From Amycolatopsis thailandensis (GTDB lineage: Bacteria > Actinomycetota > Actinomycetes > Mycobacteriales > Pseudonocardiaceae), in the NCBI RefSeq assembly GCF_002234405.1, contig NZ_NMQT01000094.1:24649-88648 (forward strand): a stretch of 64,000 bases of DNA. The letters are read 5' to 3'. Under the pieces are notes generated by a model that made no database searches, was not told the DNA's origin, and was given only the letters and a program-made list of their open reading frames with translations. Positions 1-7,438 of the stretch are shown in pieces. Within the stretch, counting starts at the first letter, position 1. The number at the start of each line of letters is the position of its first letter. The position numbers and the translations under genes are program-made.

Positions 1-294
1 TTCACGCTGTTCCAGGTGATGACCGGCGAGGCGTGGCCGGACATCGCCAAGGAGATCATGAAGGAAGCACCCATGGCCTGGGTGTTCTTCGTGGTCTACA
101 TCCTCGTGTCCAGCTTCGCGGTGCTGAACCTCTTCATCGCCGTCGTGGTCAGCGGGATGGAGGACGAGCTTCGCCAGGACATCCGTGAGGAGGAGGCGAA
201 GCAAGCCGAAACCCAGGCTCAGGCGAACAAGGAGATCCTCGACGAGCTCCGCGCCCTTCGTGCCGAAGTCGCGGAGCTACGTCAGAACGCTTAG
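1..294 (+). CDS. Ion channel (voltage-gated Na/Ca-type), C-terminal part
   Basis: The reading frame is open from the first base, so the gene begins before the window. The visible 97 residues hold the end of a pore loop (TLFQVMTGEAW), one strong transmembrane helix (about residues 25-48, S6-like), and a charged, probably coiled-coil tail rich in Glu, Gln and Ala. This order matches the C-terminus of single-domain bacterial voltage-gated channels of the NaChBac type. Those channels carry a TLESW-like selectivity filter; here the equivalent stretch reads TGEAW, so the ion preference cannot be assumed. The tail would assemble the tetramer. The stop codon overlaps the stop of the convergent MarR gene by four bases. 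Confidence 0.75.
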   Translation, partial: FTLFQVMTGEAWPDIAKEIMKEAPMAWVFFVVYILVSSFAVLNLFIAVVVSGMEDELRQDIREEEAKQAETQAQANKEILDELRALRAEVAELRQNA

Positions 295-725
295 CGGTCT
301 TCGTCCGCGATGAGCGCTTCGAGAGCGGGAAGAGCCGCCGCGAGCGCCGCCTGGTGCTCCGGGGTCAGCCTGTCGAGGCGCGTCCCCAGTTCGCGGACGC
401 GCGTCGACCGGACACCGGAAACCAGCCTCTCGCCCTCTTCCGTGGCCTTCGCGAGCCAGGCGCGCCTGTCGATCGGGTCCGATTCACGGCTGACGTAGCC
501 CGCTTCGACCAGTGAAGCGACGATCCTCGACATGGTGGCCGCGGCGACGCCTTCCTTCGCCGCGAGATCACCCAGACGGAGCTGTCCGTAGTTCACGAGC
601 GTCGCGAGCGCGGAGATCGCGCCGTGGCCTGGCCCGGGCACGCCCGCCTGGCGCAGTGACCTCGACAATCGGCCCACCGCCAGGAACAACCTGCCCGAAA
701 CGTCCTGGACCGCTGACGTGGTCAC
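291..725 (-). CDS. MarR-family transcriptional regulator
   Basis: A 144-residue protein with the winged-helix MarR fold: an N-terminal dimerisation helix, a recognition region containing VAAATMSRIVASLVEAGYV, and a wing with DPIDRRAWLAKAT. MarR proteins bind palindromic promoter DNA as dimers and usually release it on binding a small aromatic or oxidant. I chose the GTG at 725 because a GAGGAG ribosome site lies six bases upstream. A longer TTG-started form reaching 779 is possible but has no ribosome site. It is convergent with the channel gene, overlapping it by four bases. The target is unknown; autoregulation is the default guess. Confidence 0.8.
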   Translation of the reverse strand: MTTSAVQDVSGRLFLAVGRLSRSLRQAGVPGPGHGAISALATLVNYGQLRLGDLAAKEGVAAATMSRIVASLVEAGYVSRESDPIDRRAWLAKATEEGERLVSGVRSTRVRELGTRLDRLTPEHQAALAAALPALEALIADEDR

Positions 726-834
726 CACTGGCTCCTCTGGGTACACGGTGGCGGGTGCGCCGCCGGAGAGTGCCGTCAACCATACGGGCTCTCAGGGCGT
801 ACTCGCTGTGAAGGCCGTGAACCGTACAAAAGGG

Positions 835-1593
835 TTATCGAGGCGGGCTCGAAGCGTGCGCCCAGAAGCGCTGCGGGATCCGGCCCGCACCGGCCGCCAG
901 CCGGCCGGCGGTGACGGCGGCGCGCATCGCCGACGCCATCCGCTCCGGGTCCGCTGCCCTGGTCACGGCCGTCGAAAGCAGGACGGCGTCGCAGCCGAGC
1001 TCCATCGCCAGCGTCGCGTCGGAAGCCGTGCCGATCCCGGCGTCGAGGATCACCGGGACCCCGGCGCGCGACACGATCAGCTCGATGTTGTGCGGGTTCC
1101 GGATGCCGAGACCGGTGCCGATGGGCGCGCCGAGCGGCATCACGGCCGCGCAGCCCGCCTCCTCCAGCCGCAGCGCCAGCACCGGGTCGTCGTTGGTGTA
1201 GGCGAGCACGGTGAAACCGTCCGCGGTGAGCTGTTCGGCCGCTTCGAGGGTCTCGAACGGATCCGGCAGCAGCGTGCGGTCGTCCGCGTGGACCTCCAGT
1301 TTGACGAGGTCGGTTTCGAGCGCTTCGCGGGCGAGGCGGGCGGTGAGGACGGCTTCCGCGGCCGTCCGGCAGCCGGCGGTGTTGGGCAGCAGCCGGATGC
1401 CCAGCCGCCGGAGCAGTTCGAGCACGCCGGAGCCGCCTTCGGCGTCCGCCTTCCGCATCGCGACGGTGGTCAGTTCCGTGCCCGAGGCCACGAGCGCGCG
1501 TTCCACCACGGCGAGGTTCGCCGCGCCGCCGGTGCCGATGATCAAGCGCGACGAGAGCTTGTGCTCGCCGATGACGAGGTGGTCTCCGTCCAT
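835..1593 (-). CDS. thiG: Thiazole synthase ThiG
   Basis: ThiG condenses deoxyxylulose 5-phosphate, the dehydroglycine made by ThiO and sulfur from ThiS thiocarboxylate to build the thiazole of thiamine. The 252 residues form the expected TIM barrel: an N-terminal SSRLIIGTGG, a central LVKLEVHADDRTLLPD carrying the likely Schiff-base lysine, a loop NDDPVLALRLEEAGCAAVMP, and the phosphate-binding GVPVILDAGIGTASDA near the C-terminus. Start ATG at 1593 is set by an AAGGAGG ribosome site a few bases upstream; the longer open frame to 1773 runs through thiS in another frame. It is the last gene of thiO-thiS-thiG, two bases after thiS. Confidence 0.95.
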   Translation of the reverse strand: MDGDHLVIGEHKLSSRLIIGTGGAANLAVVERALVASGTELTTVAMRKADAEGGSGVLELLRRLGIRLLPNTAGCRTAAEAVLTARLAREALETDLVKLEVHADDRTLLPDPFETLEAAEQLTADGFTVLAYTNDDPVLALRLEEAGCAAVMPLGAPIGTGLGIRNPHNIELIVSRAGVPVILDAGIGTASDATLAMELGCDAVLLSTAVTRAADPERMASAMRAAVTAGRLAAGAGRIPQRFWAHASSPPR

Positions 1594-1595
1594 TT

Positions 1596-1799
1596 TCAGC
1601 CTCCTTGGACCGCGGTGAGGATGTCGACGCTGGCGCCCTTGCGCACCACGGCTTCCGGCCATTCGCCGCGCCGGACGACGACGCCGTCCACCGCGACCGC
1701 GACGCCCTTCGTCGCCGTGCCTAGCGCTTCGAGCACGCCCTCGACGGTGGTCCCGTCGGGGAACTCGCGCCACTGGCCGTTGACCTGGATCTCCATCAC
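1596..1799 (-). CDS. thiS: Sulfur carrier protein ThiS
   Basis: A 67-residue ubiquitin-fold sulfur carrier ending in the diagnostic Gly-Gly (AVQGG). The C-terminal glycine is adenylated and converted to a thiocarboxylate that donates sulfur to ThiG. The N-terminal strand MEIQVNGQWREF and the central VLEALG helix match the family, whose members are usually 65-70 residues. The GTG start at 1799 overlaps the thiO stop in a GTGA junction, which implies translational coupling. An ATG follows directly, so the start is uncertain by one codon. No ThiF/MoeB activating enzyme is visible nearby, so it must be encoded elsewhere. Confidence 0.92.
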   Translation of the reverse strand: MMEIQVNGQWREFPDGTTVEGVLEALGTATKGVAVAVDGVVVRRGEWPEAVVRKGASVDILTAVQGG

Positions 1800-2866
1800 A
1801 CCCGCTCCTCGCTGCGCCGCGACGGCGCGGCCGCCGCGACCTCGTCCGGCAACGGCCCGCCGTCCAGCCAGGCGACCGCGGCGTCCGCGGTGACCGGGGC
1901 CATCAGGAGACCGTTGCGATGGTGACCCGTTGCGGCGAAGACGCCTTCGCCCAGCTCACCTATGAAGGGCATCGTGTCGACACTCGCCGCGCGAAGCCCG
2001 GCGGCGGTCTCGACGAGCTCGTATTCGGTGATGCCCGGAAAGACGCGCTCCGCGCCTTCGAGCAGCTCACGCACGCCTCGGACGGTGACGGTCTCGTCGA
2101 AACCGGCCTCGTACTGGGTCGCGCCGAGCACGAGGCCGCCGTCGTCACGCGGGACGAGATAGATCGGGCGGCCTTCGACCATCGCGCGGACGGTCCTCGT
2201 CGGCGACGGCAGGCAACCCCGGCGCGGCCGCAGGCGGAGGATCTCGCCCTTCAACGGGCGGACGGCTTCCGCGAGCGCGGGGTGCAGGCGTCCGGTCCAG
2301 GCCCCGGCGGCGAGGACGACGTCGCCCAGTCCTTCGAGGTCCGTGACGGTCTCGCGACGGAATTCGACTCCGCGTCTTCCACAGGCGTGTTCGAGCGCGC
2401 GCAGCAGTCTTCTGTTGTCCACGGCCAGATCGCCGGGAACCAGGAGTCCACTTCGGACGGATCCGGCGAGGCCGGGTTCGGCACGGCGAGCTTCGCGGCC
2501 GGTCAGCTGCTCGACCTCGCGACCGAGTTCGGTGAGATACGCGGCGAGCATTTCGAGGTTGCCCGCGTCGGCGCTGTCCAGCGCGGCGACGAGCGTGCCG
2601 TGTGGTGAAAGACCCGGGTCGACGCCCTCTTCGGCCAGGTCACGCGCGAAATCCGGCCAGCGCCGCAGCGACACCTCGCCGAGGGTGAGGACGTCCTCCT
2701 CGCCGGGCCAGGCCTCGGTGACCGGCGCGAGCATGCCGCCCGCGAGCCACGACGCGCCGCGACCCGGCTCGGGGTCGTAGACGGTGACGCGATGCCCGCG
2801 CGCGGACGCGCGCCAAGCGACCGAGAGGCCGATGACCCCGCCGCCGACAACCGAAAGTTCTCTCAT
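1796..2866 (-). CDS. thiO: Glycine oxidase ThiO
   Basis: An FAD-dependent amine oxidase of 356 residues that oxidises glycine to the imine used by ThiG. The Rossmann FAD site is at the very N-terminus (LSVVGGGVIGLSVAW) and is followed by the ribose-binding acid in VTVYDPE. The DAO-family C-terminal signature region contains FAATGHHRNGLLMAP. I chose ATG at 2866 because the longer frame to 2911 runs into the TPP riboswitch aptamer; a GGGAG at the riboswitch 3' end would serve as ribosome site. It is the first gene of the thiO-thiS-thiG operon and overlaps thiS by four bases. Confidence 0.93.
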   Translation of the reverse strand: MRELSVVGGGVIGLSVAWRASARGHRVTVYDPEPGRGASWLAGGMLAPVTEAWPGEEDVLTLGEVSLRRWPDFARDLAEEGVDPGLSPHGTLVAALDSADAGNLEMLAAYLTELGREVEQLTGREARRAEPGLAGSVRSGLLVPGDLAVDNRRLLRALEHACGRRGVEFRRETVTDLEGLGDVVLAAGAWTGRLHPALAEAVRPLKGEILRLRPRRGCLPSPTRTVRAMVEGRPIYLVPRDDGGLVLGATQYEAGFDETVTVRGVRELLEGAERVFPGITEYELVETAAGLRAASVDTMPFIGELGEGVFAATGHHRNGLLMAPVTADAAVAWLDGGPLPDEVAAAAPSRRSEERV

Positions 2867-2875
2867 GACGATCAC

Positions 2876-2962
2876 GCTCCCTGCGCCGGCATGACCCGGA
2901 TCAGGTTCCACGGTCGGAGCGGTTTCGGCTCCCTCTCAGCCCGTCCTCGGGCTCCCGTGCGG
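2876..2962 (-). promoter_or_regulatory. TPP riboswitch (THI element)
   Basis: Read on the minus strand, this stretch has the conserved THI-box features in order: GGGAGCCCG of P2, the CTGAGAG of the pyrimidine sensor (2933-2939), a variable P3, and the pyrophosphate-sensor strand CCTGATCCGGGTCATG (near 2892-2907), closing with GCAGGGAG. It ends about ten bases before the thiO ATG, so ligand binding most likely hides the ribosome site and blocks translation of the thiO-thiS-thiG message when thiamine pyrophosphate is plentiful. No separate terminator hairpin is seen. Confidence 0.93.
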
Positions 2963-2985
2963 ACCACCCCACCGTAGCGCGCGGG

Positions 2986-2991
2986 TACCGT
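2986..2991 (+). promoter_or_regulatory. -10 box TACCGT, leaderless thiE promoter
   Basis: TACCGT lies exactly seven bases before the thiE ATG, and no purine-rich ribosome site precedes the gene. This fits a leaderless transcript starting at or next to the ATG. Confidence 0.5.
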
Positions 2992-2998
2992 CGCCGCC

Positions 2999-3655
2999 AT
3001 GCCCACCCTGTCTGGTCCTCAGATCCGCGCCGCCCTCGCGGACGCCCGCCTGTACCTCTGCACCGACGCCCGGTCCGGTCGCGGCGATCTCGCCGAATTC
3101 GCCGACGCGGCGCTGGCCGGCGGGGTCGACATCATCCAGCTGAGGGACAAGACGATCGAGGCGAAACAAGAGATCGCCGCGCTGGAAGTGCTGGCGGAGG
3201 CGTGCGAGAAGCACGGCAAACTGCTGGCGGTGAACGACCGCGCGGACGTCGCGCTCGCCGCCGGCGCGCACGTGCTGCACCTGGGGCAGGACGACATCCC
3301 GGTCCCGCTGGCGCGTCGTGTGCTCGGGGACGACGTGGTGATCGGCCGGTCCACCCATTCGGCCGAACAGGCCAAGGCGGCCGCCGAGGAACCCGGCGTG
3401 GACTACTTCTGCACCGGTCCGTGCTGGCCGACGCCGACGAAGCCGGGGCGGCCCGCTCCCGGGCTCGACCTGGTGCGCTCCACCGCGGCCTTCGGGACGT
3501 CGCGGCCGTGGTTCGCGATCGGCGGCATCGACACCGAACGGCTGCCCGAGGTGCTGGACGCGGGGGCGTCGCGGATCGTCGTCGTCCGGGCGATCACCGA
3601 GGCCGAGGACCCCGAAGCGGCCGCTCGCACGCTTCGCGGGTCCCTCATCTCGTGA
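2999..3655 (+). CDS. thiE: Thiamine phosphate synthase ThiE
   Basis: ThiE joins HMP pyrophosphate and thiazole phosphate to give thiamine phosphate. The 218-residue TIM barrel shows the family motifs: VDIIQLRDK (pyrophosphate contacts), VNDRADVALAAGAHVLHLGQ, the IGRSTHS loop, GPCWPTPTKPGRPAPGLD (the mobile TPTK segment that contacts substrate) and FAIGGID. It is divergent from the riboswitch-controlled thiO operon, about 130 bp away. Its own promoter appears to be leaderless and outside the riboswitch, so TPP may not control it directly. A repeat array follows 39 bp after the stop. Confidence 0.94.
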   Translation: MPTLSGPQIRAALADARLYLCTDARSGRGDLAEFADAALAGGVDIIQLRDKTIEAKQEIAALEVLAEACEKHGKLLAVNDRADVALAAGAHVLHLGQDDIPVPLARRVLGDDVVIGRSTHSAEQAKAAAEEPGVDYFCTGPCWPTPTKPGRPAPGLDLVRSTAAFGTSRPWFAIGGIDTERLPEVLDAGASRIVVVRAITEAEDPEAAARTLRGSLIS

Positions 3656-3694
3656 GTGGCGAGAACTGGTGAAGCCGACCACGGGGGCGGTTTC

Positions 3695-3841
3695 GTGTGA
3701 CTGGAGGGACGGCACACGTGATCAGACGGACGACACGTGTGTCCAGACGGACGACACTCGGCAGGAGCCCGGCCGCGAGCGTGTCGTCCCTCCAGTCACG
3801 CGTGTCGTCCGTCTGATCACACGCGCCGTCCACTCGATCAC
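3695..3841. repeat. 21-bp unit array A (3 + centre + 3, arms opposed)
   Basis: The stretch divides exactly into seven 21-bp units. Units 1-3 (3695-3757) read on the plus strand and share GTGATCAG-type starts and GGACGACAC ends. Unit 4 (3758-3778) is an unrelated centre of the same length. Units 5-7 (3779-3841) are reverse complements of the same consensus; unit 6 mirrors unit 2 almost perfectly. The arms point toward each other. It lies between convergent thiE and the membrane gene at 3879. The same unit recurs at 34637-34916. Because 21 is a multiple of three, several frames stay open, but I do not think it is coding. Confidence 0.85.
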
Positions 3842-3878
3842 GCGCCGGTGAAACGTCGCACCAGGTCCTCGTGAGGGA

Positions 3879-4598
3879 TCAGGGCGCGGGGGTGCCGGAG
3901 GCCGGGGCCGACGGGGTCGTCGAGGGCGCCTGAGAGGTCGAAGGCGTCGTGGACGGCGTCGTCGGAGGCGCCTGCGTGGTCGTGGGCGCCGTCGGTGTCG
4001 TCGTGGGGGTCGGCGTGGTCGACGGCGGCGTCTCGGGCCGGTTGTCCTGGGTCTCCGAACGGGACGTCGCGGGTGGGCTGTCGTGCTTGTCCTTCCGCTC
4101 CTGGTCCTGCCCGCCGCCGACGATCTTCCCCAGCGTCGTCCCTGTCCCGCCGCCGAAGGTCTTCCCGGTCGCGCCCTCGAAACCGGTGATCGCGACGAGC
4201 GCCACCACGAACGCCACCACGCTGACCCCGGCGATCACCGCCCAGCGCGGTTTGAACTTCCGCCCGGACGGCTCTTCCTCCTCCGCGGGGGTGAGCCGGA
4301 CGGTCTCCTGCTCCGACGGGTCGAGCACCTTGCGGCGGCCGGGAACGGTCAGCACCATCCCCGCCTTGAGCGCGGCGTCCTTCGTCCGCTGGAGCGAACG
4401 CAGGTACAACTCGCCACCGAGCGTGGTGATCACACTCGCCAGCCCGGCGCCCGCCACCGTTCCCGCCACACCGAGCGTGGAACCCAGCAGGGCCGCGGTG
4501 ATCGCGGCCATCGCGGCCGCCGTCACCTGGACGATCCTGCCCTGCTTCTCCGTCTTTTCGGTCTTTTCGATGGCCTTTTCGGAGGTCTCCTTGGTCAT
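3879..4598 (-). CDS. Membrane protein with long Pro/Thr-rich tail
   Basis: A 239-residue protein of unknown function. A charged Lys/Glu N-terminus (residues 1-20) precedes a hydrophobic, Gly/Ala-rich segment (about 22-60, one or two helices), then a cytoplasmic-looking charged stretch, a clear transmembrane helix near 118-140 (WAVIAGVSVVAFVVALVAI), a short Gly-rich linker, and a C-terminal tail of about 70 residues that is nearly all Pro, Thr and Ser. The tail resembles extracytoplasmic wall-spanning linkers of actinobacteria. No catalytic motif is visible. ATG at 4598 is the first start. It is convergent with thiE and divergent from the dehydratase gene. Confidence 0.7.
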   Translation of the reverse strand: MTKETSEKAIEKTEKTEKQGRIVQVTAAAMAAITAALLGSTLGVAGTVAGAGLASVITTLGGELYLRSLQRTKDAALKAGMVLTVPGRRKVLDPSEQETVRLTPAEEEEPSGRKFKPRWAVIAGVSVVAFVVALVAITGFEGATGKTFGGGTGTTLGKIVGGGQDQERKDKHDSPPATSRSETQDNRPETPPSTTPTPTTTPTAPTTTQAPPTTPSTTPSTSQAPSTTPSAPASGTPAP

Positions 4599-4735
4599 GA
4601 TCCCGTTCTGCAGCTAGTCGGTCCTCACCCAGTCCTAACGAGTAAGGCGCGCGGGATGCTCCCTTCGTTGTCCACACGTGAGGAGCGCCACCCTGTCTGT
4701 CCAAAAAGGACTGTCCATGGTTCACAACTCCTTGA

Positions 4736-4741
4736 CATAAT
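4736..4741 (+). promoter_or_regulatory. -10 box CATAAT, leaderless dehydratase promoter
   Basis: CATAAT sits seven bases before ATG 4749. There is no ribosome site, which argues for a leaderless message. Confidence 0.5.
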
Positions 4742-4748
4742 CGGGCGT

Positions 4749-5696
4749 ATGGACCTGGTTTCGATCGAGGAAATCCGCGACGCGGCGAGCCGTGTCAAAG
4801 GCGCCGCGGTGCGCACGCCGTTGCTGGAACAGTCTTGGGCGCCGTTGTGGCTCAAACCGGAAAGCCTTCAGCCGATCGGCGCTTTCAAGGTGCGCGGTGC
4901 CTACAACGCGATCGCCGCGCTGAACGAAGATCAGCGCGCCCGCGGCGTTTGCGCGTTCTCCAGCGGCAACCACGCGCAAGCGGTCGCCTACGCGGCGAAG
5001 CGATTCGGGATTCCCGCGACGATCATCGTCCCGGACGTCGCGCCGCGCGCCAAGGTCGAAGCCACCAAGGCGCTCGGCGCCGAAGTCATCGAAGTCCCGA
5101 TCGACCGCCAGGAGTCCTCCGCGCTCGCCGTCGCCGAGGAGCGGGCGCTCACCATGATCCCGCCGTTCGACCACCGCGACGTCATCGCCGGACAGGGCAC
5201 CGTCGGCCTGGAGATCGCCGAGGACCTGCCGGACGCCGGTGTCGTGCTCGTCCCGCTCAGCGGCGGCGGACTGGCCTCGGGCGTCGGCACGGCGATCAAA
5301 GCGCTGCTCCCCGGCGCGAAGGTCATCGGCGTCGAGCCCGAACTCGCGGCCGACACCGCCGAGGGGCTGCGCGCGGGCAGGCGCATCGAATGGCCGATGG
5401 ACCTGCGGGCACGGACCAGCGCGGACGGCCTGCGCGCCCAGCCGTCGGACCTGACCTTCGCCCACCTCCAGGCGGTGCTCGACGACGTCGTCACGGTGTC
5501 CGAGGAGGAGATTGGGGAGGCCGTCCGGACGCTGGCGCACCGCGCCCGCCTGATCGCCGAACCGAGCGGGGCCACCGCGACAGCCGCGTACCTGTCCCAC
5601 CGCGACGCGCTGCCGCCGGGAAAGGTCGTTTCGGTCGTTTCGGGCGGCAATATGGACCCGGCGACGCTGGCCGCCCTCCTGGCTGACCGGGGCTGA
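4749..5696 (+). CDS. Threonine/serine dehydratase, PLP-dependent, short form
   Basis: A 315-residue fold-type II PLP enzyme that should deaminate L-threonine or L-serine to the 2-oxo acid and ammonia. The Schiff-base lysine is Lys47 in GAFKVRGAYNAI; the substrate loop SSGNHAQAVAYA follows near residue 71; the phosphate-binding glycine run is PLSGGGLASGVG near 170. The protein stops after the catalytic domain and has no ACT regulatory domain, so it is a catabolic or serine-racemase-like short form rather than feedback-controlled IlvA. A longer open frame upstream to 4083 is antisense to the membrane gene. A 24-bp hairpin follows the stop. Confidence 0.88.
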   Translation: MDLVSIEEIRDAASRVKGAAVRTPLLEQSWAPLWLKPESLQPIGAFKVRGAYNAIAALNEDQRARGVCAFSSGNHAQAVAYAAKRFGIPATIIVPDVAPRAKVEATKALGAEVIEVPIDRQESSALAVAEERALTMIPPFDHRDVIAGQGTVGLEIAEDLPDAGVVLVPLSGGGLASGVGTAIKALLPGAKVIGVEPELAADTAEGLRAGRRIEWPMDLRARTSADGLRAQPSDLTFAHLQAVLDDVVTVSEEEIGEAVRTLAHRARLIAEPSGATATAAYLSHRDALPPGKVVSVVSGGNMDPATLAALLADRG

Positions 5697-5712
5697 CCGA
5701 CCGGCCGCCGGA

Positions 5713-5767
5713 TGTCAGGAAAGGGGCTTTCAGGACATTTTTCGTCCTGAAAGCCCCTTTCCTGACA
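5713..5767. terminator. Perfect 24-bp inverted repeat, likely bidirectional terminator
   Basis: Arms 5713-5736 and 5744-5767 are perfectly complementary; the 7-base loop is ATTTTTC. It fills the gap between the convergent dehydratase (stop 5696) and MFS gene (stop 5780). There is no T-tract after the stem, so it would be a non-canonical terminator or a 3'-end stabiliser. Confidence 0.75.
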
Positions 5768-5779
5768 CGCGAGAGGGGG

Positions 5780-7288
5780 CTAGCCGGGGTGTCCGGCGGG
5801 CCGGACGTGCGTCGGCGGCGAGTCGACCCCGCAGTGGAGGCATTCACCCGGATGCGGCGACTCGTCCTCGACCTCGGAGGAAGCAGGCGGGTCGAGGACG
5901 CCGTTGTGGATGCCGAGCGCGATCAGCCCGCCCCCGATCGCCAGCGCCGCGCACACCAGCAACGCCGTCCGCCAGCCCGCGGTCAGCGCGACCGGATCGG
6001 TGTAGGCGGCGCCGGAGAGTCCGGCGACGGCGGGCAGCACGGCGATCGCGAGCAGGCCGCCGGAGCGGGCGATGGCGTTGTTGACCCCGGAGGCGACGCC
6101 GGCGTACCGGTCCGGCGCGGCGGCGAGCACCGTCGCGGTCACCGGCGCGACGACCGTCGCCAGCCCGGCGCCGAACACGACGACGGCGGGCAGCACCGAC
6201 CCGAGGTACGACGACCCCGGCCCGACCCGCATCAGCAGGAGCATGCCCACGCCGACCAGGATCGGTCCGATGACCAGTTGCGCGCGCGGCCCGATCTTCT
6301 GCGCCAGCGCGCCCGACCGGCCGGAGAACAGCAGCATGATGACGGTGATCGGCAGCCCCGCCAGCCCCGCCGCGGTCGGTGAATAGCCCAGCGACACCTG
6401 GAGCTGCATCACCATCAGCATCATCACGCCGCCGAGCGCCGCGTAGACGACGAAGGTCAGCGCGTTGGCGAGGCTGAACGTCCGGTCGCGGAACAGTTTC
6501 GGCGGCACCAGCGGATCGGCCGAGCGGTGCTGGATCACCAGGAACGCCCCCAGCCCCGCGACGCCGAGCACGATGGCCACCAGGACGACGACGTCGCCGA
6601 TACCGCGTCCGGGCGCTTCGACGAGCGCGCCGGTGAGCCCGGCGAGGCCGATCGCGCCGACGGCGGCCGCGGTGAAGTCCGGATGCCCGGTCGCCTCTTC
6701 GTCGCGCGACTCGGGCACGTAGCGCCGGGCGAGCAGGACGCAGACGGCGGCGAGCGGCAGGTTGATCAGGAACGCCAGCCGCCAGGACCACACCTGCACC
6801 AGGACGCCGCCGAGCAGCGGGCCGATCGCGGCCGCGATCCCGCCGAGGCCGGACCAGGCGCCGATCGCGCGGGCCCGGTCGTCGTGGGTGAAGGACGCCT
6901 GGAGGATCGCGAGCGAACCGGGCGTGAGCAAAGCTCCCCCGATCCCTTGGAGGATCCGGGTCGCGACGAGCATCTCGGTCGTGGTCGCGGCGGCGCACAG
7001 CCCGGACGCGATCCCGAACCAGACGACGCCGAGGACGAACATCCGGCGGCGGCCGTAGCGGTCGCCGAGCGAACCGGCGACGAGGATCAGCGCGGCGAGC
7101 GCGAGCAGGTAGCCGTCGAGGATCCATTGAAGGCCCGCGACGGACGCCCCGAGTTCTTCGCCGATCCTCGGCAACGCGACGTTGACGATCGTCCCGTCGA
7201 GCATCGCCATGCCCGAGCCCACGATGGTCGTCGCGAGCACCCCGCGCGCCACCGGCGTCCCCCAGCGGATTCCCGCCCCGTCAGTCAT
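5780..7288 (-). CDS. MFS drug exporter, DHA2 (14-helix) type
   Basis: A 502-residue proton-driven exporter of the EmrB/QacA subgroup. The first helix contains the family signature MLDGTIVNVALP. Motif A (GSLGDRYGRRRMF) follows helix 2, and motif C (RILQGIGGALLTPGSLAIL) lies in helix 5. Hydrophobic segments continue to about 14 helices, and the last 40 residues are polar. I chose ATG 7288 (MTDGAGIRWG) because the upstream extension to 7351 runs through the operator-rich region. Two palindromes lie between this gene and dasR upstream. The substrate cannot be told from sequence; antiseptics, dyes or an antibiotic are typical. Confidence 0.85.
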   Translation of the reverse strand: MTDGAGIRWGTPVARGVLATTIVGSGMAMLDGTIVNVALPRIGEELGASVAGLQWILDGYLLALAALILVAGSLGDRYGRRRMFVLGVVWFGIASGLCAAATTTEMLVATRILQGIGGALLTPGSLAILQASFTHDDRARAIGAWSGLGGIAAAIGPLLGGVLVQVWSWRLAFLINLPLAAVCVLLARRYVPESRDEEATGHPDFTAAAVGAIGLAGLTGALVEAPGRGIGDVVVLVAIVLGVAGLGAFLVIQHRSADPLVPPKLFRDRTFSLANALTFVVYAALGGVMMLMVMQLQVSLGYSPTAAGLAGLPITVIMLLFSGRSGALAQKIGPRAQLVIGPILVGVGMLLLMRVGPGSSYLGSVLPAVVVFGAGLATVVAPVTATVLAAAPDRYAGVASGVNNAIARSGGLLAIAVLPAVAGLSGAAYTDPVALTAGWRTALLVCAALAIGGGLIALGIHNGVLDPPASSEVEDESPHPGECLHCGVDSPPTHVRPAGHPG

Positions 7289-7344
7289 AAGTCGACTGAA
7301 GCACGCCGCCCCGCCCCAAGCCACCCGCAAAGAAAACGATTTAC

Positions 7345-7376
7345 CTGACACGTCAGATAAAAGACGAAAACGTTTT
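7345..7376. promoter_or_regulatory. Two palindromes upstream of the MFS gene
   Basis: CTGAC-AC-GTCAG (7345-7356) and AAAACGTTTT (7367-7376) lie 57-88 bp before the MFS start. A related GAAACGTTTC occurs at 7427-7436, just beyond the dasR stop. They look like repressor sites for the exporter; the regulator is not identified. Confidence 0.4.
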
Positions 7377-7438
7377 GCAGGGCGGCCTACAAGATCACGC
7401 GAGTCCGCTACGACCCGGCGCCCTGCGAAACGTTTCCG

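Noticed and set aside
3645..3851. Open frames on both strands through array A giving peptides with seven-residue repeats
   Set aside because: The 21-bp period is a multiple of three, so several frames stay open by default. The arms are reverse complements and no ribosome site or promoter fits.
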